This document shows, one piece after another, positions 7,882 to 16,193 of a DNA stretch of 64,000 nt. This stretch comes from an uncultured Pelagibacteraceae bacterium (GTDB lineage Bacteria; Pseudomonadota; Alphaproteobacteria; Pelagibacterales; Pelagibacteraceae), in contig CACKNV010000005.1 of NCBI GenBank assembly GCA_902601705.1, positions 1 to 64,000 of the forward strand, read 5' to 3'. Positions within the stretch are counted from its first letter, which is position 1. The number at the start of each line of letters is the position of its first letter. Made by a program: the position numbers and the translations under genes. The notes beneath the pieces were generated by a model that had not been told where the DNA came from, searched no databases, and worked only from the letters and a program-made list of their open reading frames with translations.

Positions 7882-9281
7882 TCTCAGCAAATCTAGCAGC
7901 AATTTTTTATTTAGTTTCTGGAATATTATTTATTTTAGCATTGAGAGGTTTATCATCACCAGATACTTCGAGACAAGGGAATTATTTCGGGATTGCTGGA
8001 ATGATAATCGCTATTGTTGTGACATTTTTATCAATAGGTAATTTTTCTTCATCATTGGTTTATGTAATACTATTTCTAGTAATTGGTGGAGCAATTGGTG
8101 CTTTCATAGCGTTTAAAATTCCTATGACTGCAATGCCAGAATTAGTTGCAGGCTTTCATAGTTTAGTTGGTTTAGCGGCTGTTTTTGTTGCAATAGCAGC
8201 TTTTTTAAATCCCGCAGCTTTTAATCTGGGAAATGTCGGCAATATAAAATTGGCAAGTCTTATTGAAATGTCAATTGGTGCAGCGGTAGGAGCAATAACT
8301 TTCTCAGGTTCAATAATAGCTTTTTTAAAATTAAGAGGAATAATGTCTGGTGCTCCTATTACATTTAGTGGGCAGCATGTTTTAAATTTAATACTTGGAA
8401 TAGGTATTTTTGTTTTAATTTTTTATTTATGTAAAACTCAGTCCACAAATATTTTTTGGACAGTAATTATAATCTCATTTCTTGTTGGTGTTTTATTAAT
8501 TATTCCTATTGGTGGAGCAGATATGCCTGTAGTAATTTCAATGCTTAATTCCTACTCTGGGTGGGCTGCAGCTGGAATAGGTTTTACATTAGAAAATACT
8601 GCTTTGATAATAACAGGTGCGCTTGTCGGATCCTCAGGAGCAATACTCTCATATATTATGTGTAAAGCCATGAATAGATCTTTTGTAAGTGTAATTCTAG
8701 GTGGTTTTGGAGCAGAAAATTCTACTGATGATAAAAAAGAAAAGAAAGATCAAAAGCCAGTTAAAAGTGGTAACGCTGAGGATGCAGCTTTTTTAATGAA
8801 AAATGCCTCATCTGTAATTATAGTTCCAGGGTACGGTATGGCCGTAGCCCAAGCTCAACACGCTCTTCGAGAGATGGTAGATAAATTAAAAAAAAATGAT
8901 ATCAAAGTTACTTACGCTATACACCCTGTAGCTGGAAGAATGCCTGGCCATATGAATGTTTTATTAGCTGAAGCAAATGTCCCTTATGATGAAGTTTTTG
9001 AATTAGAAGATATAAATAATGATTTTGCTAATTCCGATGTTGCATTTGTAATCGGAGCAAATGACGTAACAAATCCTGTAGCAAAAACAGATCCAAAAAG
9101 TCCAATATTCGGAATGCCTGTGCTTGATGTTGAAAAATGTAAATCTGTTTTATTTGTTAAAAGAAGTTTATCGCCAGGGTATGCCGGTATAGACAATGAA
9201 CTTTTTTATAAAGACAATACTTTAATGTTGTTTGCAGATGCAAAAAAGATGACAGAAGACATAGTTAAAAATTTAGACTAA
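7878..9281 (+). CDS. pntB: NAD(P) transhydrogenase subunit beta
   Basis: This 467-residue protein has an N-terminal membrane region of about eight helices with conserved IPMTAMPELVAGFHSLVGLAA, and a C-terminal NADP(H)-binding domain III (after about residue 285) with VIIVPGYGMAVAQAQH, YAIHPVAGRMPGHMNVLLAEA, IGANDVTNPVA and VKRSLSPGYAGI. These are the diagnostic PntB motifs. It overlaps pntAB by 4 nt and its stop overlaps the next start by 1 nt. It completes the inner-membrane proton-coupled transhydrogenase. Confidence 0.97.
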   Translation: MISANLAAIFYLVSGILFILALRGLSSPDTSRQGNYFGIAGMIIAIVVTFLSIGNFSSSLVYVILFLVIGGAIGAFIAFKIPMTAMPELVAGFHSLVGLAAVFVAIAAFLNPAAFNLGNVGNIKLASLIEMSIGAAVGAITFSGSIIAFLKLRGIMSGAPITFSGQHVLNLILGIGIFVLIFYLCKTQSTNIFWTVIIISFLVGVLLIIPIGGADMPVVISMLNSYSGWAAAGIGFTLENTALIITGALVGSSGAILSYIMCKAMNRSFVSVILGGFGAENSTDDKKEKKDQKPVKSGNAEDAAFLMKNASSVIIVPGYGMAVAQAQHALREMVDKLKKNDIKVTYAIHPVAGRMPGHMNVLLAEANVPYDEVFELEDINNDFANSDVAFVIGANDVTNPVAKTDPKSPIFGMPVLDVEKCKSVLFVKRSLSPGYAGIDNELFYKDNTLMLFADAKKMTEDIVKNLD

Positions 9282-9979
9282 TGAAAACAAAAATTTTTTG
9301 TGATATTGCTGACTATAAGACAATAAAATTTTTTAATAATAAATCTTTAGTTGATGGCTTTACAACTAATCCAAGTTTAATGCGATTAGCTGGAGCCAAA
9401 AATTATAAACAGTATTCTCTTAAAATTTTGAAGATTTGCAAAAAAAAACCTATTTCTTTTGAAGTATTTGCAGATAATTTTAAAGACATGCTGAAACAAG
9501 CTTACGAAATTAATTCTTGGGGTAAAAATGTTTATGTAAAAATTCCAGTTGTAAATTCTAAAGGAGTATTTACAGGACCAGTAGTCAAAGAATTAAGTGA
9601 TAAAGGAATCAAACTCAACATAACTGCAGTTTACACATTTGAACAAACTGAAAAGATTTTTAAAAAATTAAATAAAAAAACAAAATCAATAATCTCAATA
9701 TTTGCAGGCAGAATGGCTGATAAAGGCAAAGACCCTCTTCCTATATTTAAAAAAAGTATCTCTTTGACCAAGAAAAATAAAAATATTGAAATTCTTTGGG
9801 CTAGTACGAGAGAAGCTTATAACTTTATTCAAGCCAAACAATTAAATTGTAATATAATTACAATGCCGCCAAAAGTAATAAATCAAATTTCAGGATTTGG
9901 TAAGAGTTTCAAATCTATGACTCTAGATACTGTTAAAGGTTTTCTAACCGATAGTAAAAAATCAAGATTTAGTCTTTAA
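9281..9979 (+). CDS. tal: Transaldolase / fructose-6-phosphate aldolase family protein
   Basis: The 232-residue length and the sequence match the small TalC/FSA-type transaldolases: KIFCDIADYKTIK at the N-terminus, DGFTTNPSLM, the Schiff-base lysine in VYVKIPVV, and ILWASTREAYN near the C-terminus. These enzymes transfer dihydroxyacetone units in the pentose phosphate pathway. With tkt (17394-19376) it gives the non-oxidative branch in this window. It begins within the stop of pntB and its own stop is shared, through TTAA, with convergent typA. Whether it acts as transaldolase or as F6P aldolase cannot be decided by eye. Confidence 0.85.
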   Translation: MKTKIFCDIADYKTIKFFNNKSLVDGFTTNPSLMRLAGAKNYKQYSLKILKICKKKPISFEVFADNFKDMLKQAYEINSWGKNVYVKIPVVNSKGVFTGPVVKELSDKGIKLNITAVYTFEQTEKIFKKLNKKTKSIISIFAGRMADKGKDPLPIFKKSISLTKKNKNIEILWASTREAYNFIQAKQLNCNIITMPPKVINQISGFGKSFKSMTLDTVKGFLTDSKKSRFSL

Positions 9980-11799
9980 GAAGCTTTAGCTCTTGACTGT
10001 CTTTTTCTTTCATGAGGATCTAATATTAATTTTCTAAGTCTGCAAGATTTTGGTGTTATCTCTAAAGCTTCATCTGTATTAAGCATACTTAGCTGTTCGG
10101 CTATAGCCATCTTTCTAACTGGTGTTAAAACTACATTTTCATCAGTTCCTTGAGTCCTCATATTTGTAAGTTTTTTCCCTTTTAAAACATTAATTTCCAA
10201 GTCACCACTTTTTGATGAAAGGCCTACTATCATCCCCTCGTATACTGGATCATTGTGTGTCACAAACATTTCACCTCGAGCTTGTAAATTGAAAATTGCA
10301 AAGGCAACTGCTTTACCATTTTCCATGGAAATCAAAGCACCGTTTCTTCTTCCCTCCATATCTCCGGTGTATTCTCCAAAAGAGTGAAAAATTCTATTTA
10401 TTACGCCAGTGCCTTTCGTTAAAGTTAAAAATCTACTTGTGTAACCCATTAATCCCCTAGTTGGTGCATGAAAAATTAATCTTTTTTTATTTTTTCCAGT
10501 ATCCTTAAGATCAATTAATTTACCTTTTCTTCTATTCATGGAGTCTATAATTCTTGATGAAAACTCTTCATCCAAATCCATTGTTATTTCTTCGATTGGT
10601 TCCATTTTATTACCTTGATCATCTTTTCTAATTAAAACTTTTGGCGGGCTTACGGTCATTTCGAAACCCTCTCTTCGCATCTGCGTTAAAAGAATCTCTA
10701 ACATCAACTCACCTCTACCACTTATAACGAAAGCATCTTTATTTTCATTTTCTTCAAAGTTGATCCCAACATTGTTTTCAGCTTCTAAAATTAATCGATC
10801 CCTTATTTGAGTACTTGTTAATTTTTTTCCTTCCGTCCCTGCTAAAGGAGAATTATTTACTGTAATTGTTATTGACATAGTAGGGGGGTCAATAGGGGTT
10901 GCATTAATTGGATCGTTAATTTCTAAATCACAAATTGTATCAGCGACGTTAGCCTTTTCTAACCCTGCAATAATTACTATATCTCCAGCCTCACCTTGTT
11001 CGATAGGAACTTTTTTTGTTCCTTCATATCTAAATATTTTTGTAAGTCTTCCTTCATCAACTTTTTTTCCACTTAGATCTATTGCTTTAATTTGCTGATT
11101 TGCTTTTGCAGTTCCTTGAGCAATTCTACCTACTAAGCTTCTTCCTAAAAAACTGTCGGCATAGAGGAGTGTAGAAAGCATAGCGAATGGTTTTGTTTTA
11201 TCAAAAGTCGAAGGTTTAACATGCTCAATTATTAAATTTAATAAAGGTTGCAAATTTTCTCTTGGACCACCTATTTCTTTAGATGCCCAGCCAGATCTTC
11301 CGCTTGCATACAATACCGGAAAGTCTAATTGCTCCTCATTAGCATCAAGACTTACAAATAAGTCAAAAGTTTCATCTAATACTTCATTTGCTCTTTGATC
11401 CTGTTTATCAAGCTTATTAATTACTACAATTGGCTTCAAACCTTGTTTCAAAGCTTTAGATAATACAAATTTCGTTTGCGGCATTACTCCTTCGGCTGAA
11501 TCGATTAGAAGCAAAGCTCCATCGGCCATGTGTAAAACTCTCTCAACTTCAGCTGCAAAATCTCTGTGGCCTGGAGTATCAATAATATTTATTCTTGAGT
11601 TTTTCCAATTAATCGAAGTAGGTTTTGCAAGAATTGTTATTCCTCTTTCTTTTTCAAGCTCACCAGAATCCATTATTCTCTCTTCTACGTTTTCGTTTTC
11701 TCTAAATGTACCACTCTGCTTCATAAGATTATCAATCAAAGTAGTTTTTCCATGATCTACATGAGCAATGATAGTTATATTTCTGAATGTGTTTGTCAT
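9976..11799 (-). CDS. typA: GTP-binding protein TypA/BipA
   Basis: This 607-residue translational GTPase has G1 AHVDHGKTTLIDNL (about 12-25), G2 RGITI, G3 DTPGHRDF and G4 NKLDKQD, followed by an EF-G-like domain II and the BipA-specific C-terminus GLMGYTSRFLTLTKGTGVINR. TypA binds the ribosome and aids 50S assembly and stress growth. Length is as expected. Its stop codon overlaps the convergent transaldolase stop by 4 nt, and tRNA-fMet lies just upstream on the same strand. Confidence 0.97.
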   Translation of the reverse strand: MTNTFRNITIIAHVDHGKTTLIDNLMKQSGTFRENENVEERIMDSGELEKERGITILAKPTSINWKNSRINIIDTPGHRDFAAEVERVLHMADGALLLIDSAEGVMPQTKFVLSKALKQGLKPIVVINKLDKQDQRANEVLDETFDLFVSLDANEEQLDFPVLYASGRSGWASKEIGGPRENLQPLLNLIIEHVKPSTFDKTKPFAMLSTLLYADSFLGRSLVGRIAQGTAKANQQIKAIDLSGKKVDEGRLTKIFRYEGTKKVPIEQGEAGDIVIIAGLEKANVADTICDLEINDPINATPIDPPTMSITITVNNSPLAGTEGKKLTSTQIRDRLILEAENNVGINFEENENKDAFVISGRGELMLEILLTQMRREGFEMTVSPPKVLIRKDDQGNKMEPIEEITMDLDEEFSSRIIDSMNRRKGKLIDLKDTGKNKKRLIFHAPTRGLMGYTSRFLTLTKGTGVINRIFHSFGEYTGDMEGRRNGALISMENGKAVAFAIFNLQARGEMFVTHNDPVYEGMIVGLSSKSGDLEINVLKGKKLTNMRTQGTDENVVLTPVRKMAIAEQLSMLNTDEALEITPKSCRLRKLILDPHERKRQSRAKAS

Positions 11800-11801
11800 T
11801 T

Positions 11802-11878
<77 letters not shown>

Positions 11879-11883
11879 ATAAA

Positions 11884-12087
11884 TTATTTTTTCTTTATAT
11901 TTATAGCTTGAAGTTTATTTTTTTCTTCTTTTATGTCGTAAACAATTGTTTGCTCTTCTTTTAAAACTCTAAGCTTAGAGCTTTCTAATGCTGATACGTG
12001 CAGAAAGATATCTTTTTGTGTTTCGTCATCAGTTATAAATCCATAACCTTTTTTGGCGTTAAACCATTTTACTTTACCAGATGGCAT
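11884..12087 (-). CDS. Cold shock-like RNA-binding protein (CspA family)
   Basis: The 67-residue product MPSGKVKWFNAKKGYGFIT... is a single OB-fold cold shock domain with RNP1 (KGYGFI) and RNP2 (DIFLHVSAL). I place the start at the internal ATG (M6 of the ORF track) because GAGAGGA lies about 7 nt upstream of it and the family begins M.SGKVKWFN; the upstream ATG of the track lies inside this Shine-Dalgarno. These proteins bind single-stranded RNA or DNA. It is directly downstream of rpsU on the same strand. Confidence 0.93.
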   Translation of the reverse strand: MPSGKVKWFNAKKGYGFITDDETQKDIFLHVSALESSKLRVLKEEQTIVYDIKEEKNKLQAINIKKK

Positions 12088-12112
12088 TATAAATCCTCTC
12101 ATTTAAAAAAAT

Positions 12113-12307
12113 TTAGTACCTATTTTTAAGTTTTTGAAGTTTTTTTATTCTTTTAAGATTTTCTGTTTGAACTCTCTTCTTTTTTTCAGATGGCTTCTCG
12201 TAAGTGCTCTTCATTTTCATTACTTTAAAAAAACCTTCTTTTTGAAGCTTTCTTTTAAGAACTCTAATTGCTTGTTCTACATTATTATCTTTTACGTCTA
12301 TTTTAAT
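12113..12307 (-). CDS. rpsU: 30S ribosomal protein S21, apparent ATT start
   Basis: The - strand frame encodes 64 residues, IKIDVKDNNVEQAIRVLKRK..., that match S21, including DNNVEQA..VLK and YEKPSEKK. The gene is absent from the ORF track because it has no ATG, GTG or TTG before an internal methionine. The codon that aligns with residue 1 of the family is ATT at 12305-12307, preceded by GGAGG with a 5-nt gap. An in-frame stop lies 12 nt upstream of that ATT, so no earlier start exists. Internal ATGs (residues 30 and 32) would remove half the protein. Initiation at AUU is therefore the simplest reading; a sequencing error at this codon is the alternative. Confidence 0.88.
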   Translation of the reverse strand: MKIDVKDNNVEQAIRVLKRKLQKEGFFKVMKMKSTYEKPSEKKKRVQTENLKRIKKLQKLKNRY

Positions 12308-12358
12308 AAAAACCTCCAGTTAATTTTGTTGGTAGTTATCATTAGAAAATCTTTTTGT

Positions 12359-12943
12359 CTAGAGAGAAGCTGCTTGAGCCTTTTTTTCCTCTCTAATCTT
12401 AGCTTTTTTCTCTCTTTCGATTCTTCTTTTGGCTTTATCTAAGGCTTTTTGAAAAACTTCTTGAGTGCATAAAGCAAGGATAACTGGATCTCTAGGTTTT
12501 AAATTTGAGAAGTTCCAATAACTTCTTTTTCTAATTAAAGAAACAGTTCCTTTCGTACTCCCGACCAGTTTAGAAATTTGTCCATCGGTTAATTCAGACG
12601 CATTTTTACACAACCATAGAATAGCATCTGGTCTATCTTGTCTTTTTGATAATGGTGTATATTTTGGTCTTTTTCTCTCTTTAATTTCAACTTCTTCAAT
12701 TTTTTTTAATAATCTTAATTTTTTTTCTGGGTTATTGGAACATTGTTCAATTTCTTCTCTAGATAATTGACCAGCTAAAATTGGATTATAAGCTTTTATT
12801 CCTTTAGCAACGTCGCCATCAGCTATACCTTTAATTTCCAGTTCATGTAAATTACAAAACTCTGCAATTTGCCTAAAAGTTAAAGTTGTATTTTCAACTA
12901 ACCAAACAGCAGTTGCTTTTGGCATAAATGGAGTTTCGGTCAT
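12359..12943 (-). CDS. trcR: Cell cycle transcriptional regulator TrcR (DUF1013)
   Basis: The 194-residue protein begins with FMPKATAVWLVENTTLTF.QIA, the DUF1013 signature found nearly throughout alphaproteobacteria, followed by AYNPILAGQL and a second helix-turn-helix-like half (RPDAILWLCKN..ELTDGQISKLVG). The C-terminal 45 residues are a charged helix rich in Lys, Glu and Arg. Family members are annotated as cell-cycle transcriptional regulators. The stop lies 51 nt upstream of the rpsU start, and rpmE ends 3 nt upstream. Confidence 0.87.
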   Translation of the reverse strand: MTETPFMPKATAVWLVENTTLTFRQIAEFCNLHELEIKGIADGDVAKGIKAYNPILAGQLSREEIEQCSNNPEKKLRLLKKIEEVEIKERKRPKYTPLSKRQDRPDAILWLCKNASELTDGQISKLVGSTKGTVSLIRKRSYWNFSNLKPRDPVILALCTQEVFQKALDKAKRRIEREKKAKIREEKKAQAASL

Positions 12944-12946
12944 ATT

Positions 12947-13171
12947 CTATTTTTTTGATCTAAGGTTGCTAAATTTCTTATTATACTTACTAACTCTTCC
13001 TTTATCCAAAATCTTTTGAGTACCGCCGGTCCATGCAAAATGTGATTTTGGATCTATATCTAATTTTAAAACATCGTTTTCTTTACCCCACGTAGATCTT
13101 GTTTCAAACTCCGAACCATCAGTCATTACAACTTTTATTTTATGGTAATTTGGGTGTATGTTTTTTTTCAT
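12947..13171 (-). CDS. rpmE: 50S ribosomal protein L31 (zinc-free form)
   Basis: The 74-residue product [21 protein letters not shown] has the L31 N-terminus (HPNYH.I.V.MTDG), the SHFAWTGG segment and the GRV.KYNKKF tail. It contains no cysteine at all, so it is the C- (non-zinc) type found in alphaproteobacteria. It is encoded between suhB and trcR on the same strand. The upstream leader is only about 28 nt, leaving little room for an RNA-based autoregulatory element. Confidence 0.93.
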   Translation of the reverse strand: MKKNIHPNYHKIKVVMTDGSEFETRSTWGKENDVLKLDIDPKSHFAWTGGTQKILDKGRVSKYNKKFSNLRSKK

Positions 13172-13199
13172 GAACGGAGTTTTATATTAATAACAGTTT

Positions 13200-14000
13200 T
13201 TACTCAATATCTTTTTTATTTATGAGATCCTTTAATTCATCATGAATATTGGCATTAGTAGCTAAAATATTCTTTTTAAACGGTAAGTTTTCATCATCTT
13301 CAAAAAAATCAACAAACCCTCCAGCTTCTTTTAATATTATTATTCCCGCAGCAATATCCCAATAGTTAAGTTCTCTTTGCCAATATCCGTCGAATCTACC
13401 ACAGGCTACATAAGCCATATCTAATGCTGCACTTCCAAATTTTCTTACATTTGAAACATTATTTGAAACGTTTATGTATTCAGAAAATATTTTATCTTTA
13501 ATTTGGCTCGCTCCCTTTGGGCCGCCGGTAACTAATAAAGCGTCTTTAATTTTTTTTTTATTTGAAACCCTCATTCTTGTATTGTTTAGATATGCTCCAT
13601 TACCTTTCTCTGCAATGAACATCTCGTTCATAATTGGATTAAAAATTACACCACATACTATTTCACCATTCTCTTCATATCCAATTGAAATTGCAAACTG
13701 AGGCACTCCATTTAAAAAATTCATAGTTCCATCTATAGGATCAATGATCCATCTGTTATTTATATTTGATTTATTTATTATACCAGTCTCTTCTGTAATG
13801 ATTCCATATTCAGGATGAGCCTTTTGCAATTCTTCAATTAAAATTTTTTCTGTTCTTTTATCAGCTGATGAAACAAAATCCCCTGGTCCTTTTGATGAAA
13901 CTTGCAGATTTTCAATTTCCCCAAAGTCTCTGATTAGGGATCTTGAAGCTTTTATGCATGCTTTAGATATCAAGTTTATTTGAGGAGAATTTAACCTCAT
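13200..14000 (-). CDS. suhB: Inositol-1-monophosphatase family protein
   Basis: This 266-residue protein has the metal and phosphate motifs of the IMPase family: E-E in IITEETG (about 72-78), WIIDPIDGTMNFLNG (about 94-108) and YWDIAAGIIILKEAGG near the C-terminus. It hydrolyses inositol phosphates or related sugar phosphates; SuhB proteins also act in rRNA transcription antitermination in enterobacteria. The start codon overlaps the efp stop (TAATG), so translation is coupled with efp. Substrate not resolved. Confidence 0.92.
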   Translation of the reverse strand: MRLNSPQINLISKACIKASRSLIRDFGEIENLQVSSKGPGDFVSSADKRTEKILIEELQKAHPEYGIITEETGIINKSNINNRWIIDPIDGTMNFLNGVPQFAISIGYEENGEIVCGVIFNPIMNEMFIAEKGNGAYLNNTRMRVSNKKKIKDALLVTGGPKGASQIKDKIFSEYINVSNNVSNVRKFGSAALDMAYVACGRFDGYWQRELNYWDIAAGIIILKEAGGFVDFFEDDENLPFKKNILATNANIHDELKDLINKKDIE

Positions 14001-14563
14001 TAATTTACTCTTTTTACGTATTCTAATGTTCTCGTATCAATAATAATTTTTTCACCACTCTCAATAAATGGCGGAACATTTATTTTAATGCCGCAATCTA
14101 GTAAAGCAGGCTTATAAGATGAAGATGCAGTTTGATTTTTTATTGCTGCGTCGGTTGTTTCGATAGTACACTCTATATTATTAGGTAATTCTATTGATAT
14201 AGGTTTTTCTTCCATAAAAGAAATTGTTACTTCTATATTTTCTTTTAAAAGTTTGTACTGTTGGCCAGTAATAGATTTCGGTATTTCAACTTGTTCAAAA
14301 GTCGTATTGTCCATAAAGTGACAATTTTCTCCATCTAAATACAAAAAGTTAAATTTTTTTTCATCAACCTCTGCTTTTTCAACTGTTTCACTTGATCTAA
14401 ATCGTTCATTTAATTTAGTTCCTTTGACTATACTTTTCAATTCTACTTGATTAAAGGCTCCACCTTTTCCAGGTTTCACATGTTGGGTTTTTAAAACATT
14501 CCAATAATCATTTTTATGTTCGATTATCATTCCAGGTTTTATTTCTATAGCTGTTATTTTCAT
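14000..14563 (-). CDS. efp: Translation elongation factor P
   Basis: The 187-residue length and the three-domain layout match EF-P. The N-terminal KOW-like domain contains HVKPGKGGAFNQVELKS with the lysine in the PGKG loop that EpmA-type enzymes modify in many bacteria. The C-terminal OB domain ends in PPFIESGEKIIIDTRTLEYVKRV, the standard EF-P signature. EF-P relieves stalling at polyproline. It overlaps thiE upstream by 4 nt and suhB downstream by 1 nt. Confidence 0.96.
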   Translation of the reverse strand: MKITAIEIKPGMIIEHKNDYWNVLKTQHVKPGKGGAFNQVELKSIVKGTKLNERFRSSETVEKAEVDEKKFNFLYLDGENCHFMDNTTFEQVEIPKSITGQQYKLLKENIEVTISFMEEKPISIELPNNIECTIETTDAAIKNQTASSSYKPALLDCGIKINVPPFIESGEKIIIDTRTLEYVKRVN

Positions 14564-15162
14564 CTAAATTTTTTAATAGCAAATTCAGGTTTAAACTTCG
14601 GGTTATCCCAAATAAAACTTGATATTGCAATATAATTTGCTCCAGCTTTTATTAATTTTTTGTAGTTATGATTGTTTATTCCCCCTATCGCAATAATAGG
14701 TTTTTTAATATTCCTCTTCGCCCACTTCAAAATATCAATATTTGCCCTTTTTGCATTTTGTTTTAGCTTAGATTTATAAAAAGATCCAAAAGCAATATAA
14801 TCTGCTTTATTCTCAATAGCACTATTTGCAAGGATTTTAGAATTATGACATGTTATTCCCATAATCTTTCCTTTAAGTTTTTTTCTTGCAATTTTAAAAG
14901 ATCCATCAAGTTGACCCATATGACAGCCATCAACTTTAATTTTAGAAGCTAAAATAAAATTATCATTAATGATAAACTTAACTTTATGCTTAGTGGTAAT
15001 TTTTACAATTCTTTTAGAGAAATTAAGAAGTTTTTTTTGACTCAAATTTTTTAATCTTAATTGAAAAAACTTCACATTCTTAAACGACAATACTTTATCT
15101 AAACTAACGAAGAAATTTTGATCAATTTTATCAGGTGAAATTAAGTATACTAATTTCTTCAA
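14560..15162 (-). CDS. thiE: Thiamine-phosphate synthase (ThiE family)
   Basis: The 200-residue TIM-barrel protein shows FFQLRLKNLS (substrate strand), FIINDNFILA, VDGCHMGQLDG (the H-x-GQ-D motif), MGITCHN and PIIAIGGINNHN, in the order of ThiE. The usual GP.FPT.TK phosphate loop is replaced by FGSFYKSKLK, as in a divergent alphaproteobacterial branch, so assignment is somewhat less certain. ThiE joins HMP pyrophosphate and the thiazole phosphate. With thiD at 33050 it gives the late steps of thiamine synthesis; no thiC is in the window. Confidence 0.82.
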   Translation of the reverse strand: MKKLVYLISPDKIDQNFFVSLDKVLSFKNVKFFQLRLKNLSQKKLLNFSKRIVKITTKHKVKFIINDNFILASKIKVDGCHMGQLDGSFKIARKKLKGKIMGITCHNSKILANSAIENKADYIAFGSFYKSKLKQNAKRANIDILKWAKRNIKKPIIAIGGINNHNYKKLIKAGANYIAISSFIWDNPKFKPEFAIKKFR

Positions 15163-15167
15163 ATGTT

Positions 15168-16184
15168 TTAGGCCGCAAATTCTTTCTCTAATTCTTCAGA
15201 CCACTCCCCTTTAGATGACAGACCATTCATTTTAGCTCTATGGTTAAAGGCTTTTTGAATATTTTCTGTATTTTCTTGATTTTTTCCAAATTCCTTTAAT
15301 GCACTTGCTTGCAATCCTCTTCCATAAGAGAAAGTAATTAAAAAATTACTATCATTTATTTTGTTTATTTCATTAAGATTTTTACTTGACTCTATTTCTG
15401 ACTGCCCACCAGATAAAAATGCTATGCCTGGTACTTTAGATGGAACATTTTTTTTTAAACAATCTAAAGTTTTTTTTGCGATTTCTTCTACATTAGATTT
15501 TTCTTTGCACTCCGAACCAGGTACAATCATATTAGGTTTAAGAACAGTTCCTTTCAAATCAACTTTATGTATTTCCAGTTCGTTAAAACACTCATTAAGT
15601 ACATTTGTTGTAACTTGATAGCATTTATCAATATTATGTGAACCATCCATCAAAACTTCTGGCTCGACGATCGGTACCATTTTAGCTTCTTGAACTAAAG
15701 CAGCGTATCTTGCTAATGCGTGGGCATTAGACTTAATAGATTGGGCAGATGGAAATTCATCAGAAATTTTATAGACAGCTCTCCATTTCGTAAATCTAGC
15801 ACCTAAATCATAATATTCTTTTAATCTTTCGCGTAAACCATCTAAACCCTCTGTTACAGTTTCATCACTAGATCCAGCAAGGGGTTTGGCACCTTTATCA
15901 ACTTTTATTCCTGGTACAGCTCCATGTTTAGATATTAATTCTGGAATAGAAGGACCCAAAGTAGTTTTCTGCCTTATAGTTTCGTCAAATAAAATTACTC
16001 CTCCAATAAAATCTTTCATTGCACTTGAATTAAAAAGAGTTTGTCTAAAGTTTAATCTATTTTTTTCTATGTTTTCAACATTTATACTTTTAAATCTTTT
16101 AGCTATTGTTCCAGTACTTTCATCTGCAGCGAGAATACCTTTTCCTTTAGCGCACATTTTTTTAGCTATTTCATTTAACGTCAT
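15168..16184 (-). CDS. fda: Class I fructose-bisphosphate aldolase
   Basis: The 338-residue protein matches the eukaryote-like class I aldolase: GKGILAADESTGTIAKRF near the N-terminus, FTKWRAVYKI, the EPEVLMDGSH strand and KGTVLKPNMIVPG with the Schiff-base lysine. The reaction is reversible cleavage of fructose-1,6-bisphosphate and needs no metal. It ends 5 nt before thiE and starts 9 nt after pgk, so the order tkt-pgk-fda forms one carbon-metabolism unit on the - strand, probably running in the gluconeogenic direction along with ppdK (inference). Confidence 0.96.
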   Translation of the reverse strand: MTLNEIAKKMCAKGKGILAADESTGTIAKRFKSINVENIEKNRLNFRQTLFNSSAMKDFIGGVILFDETIRQKTTLGPSIPELISKHGAVPGIKVDKGAKPLAGSSDETVTEGLDGLRERLKEYYDLGARFTKWRAVYKISDEFPSAQSIKSNAHALARYAALVQEAKMVPIVEPEVLMDGSHNIDKCYQVTTNVLNECFNELEIHKVDLKGTVLKPNMIVPGSECKEKSNVEEIAKKTLDCLKKNVPSKVPGIAFLSGGQSEIESSKNLNEINKINDSNFLITFSYGRGLQASALKEFGKNQENTENIQKAFNHRAKMNGLSSKGEWSEELEKEFAA

Positions 16185-16193
16185 AGCGATTAT

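Noticed and set aside
12134-12442. 102-aa + strand ORF across rpsU and trcR
   Set aside because: It is antisense to two recognisable genes and consists of low-complexity Phe/Leu/Ser residues from A/T runs.
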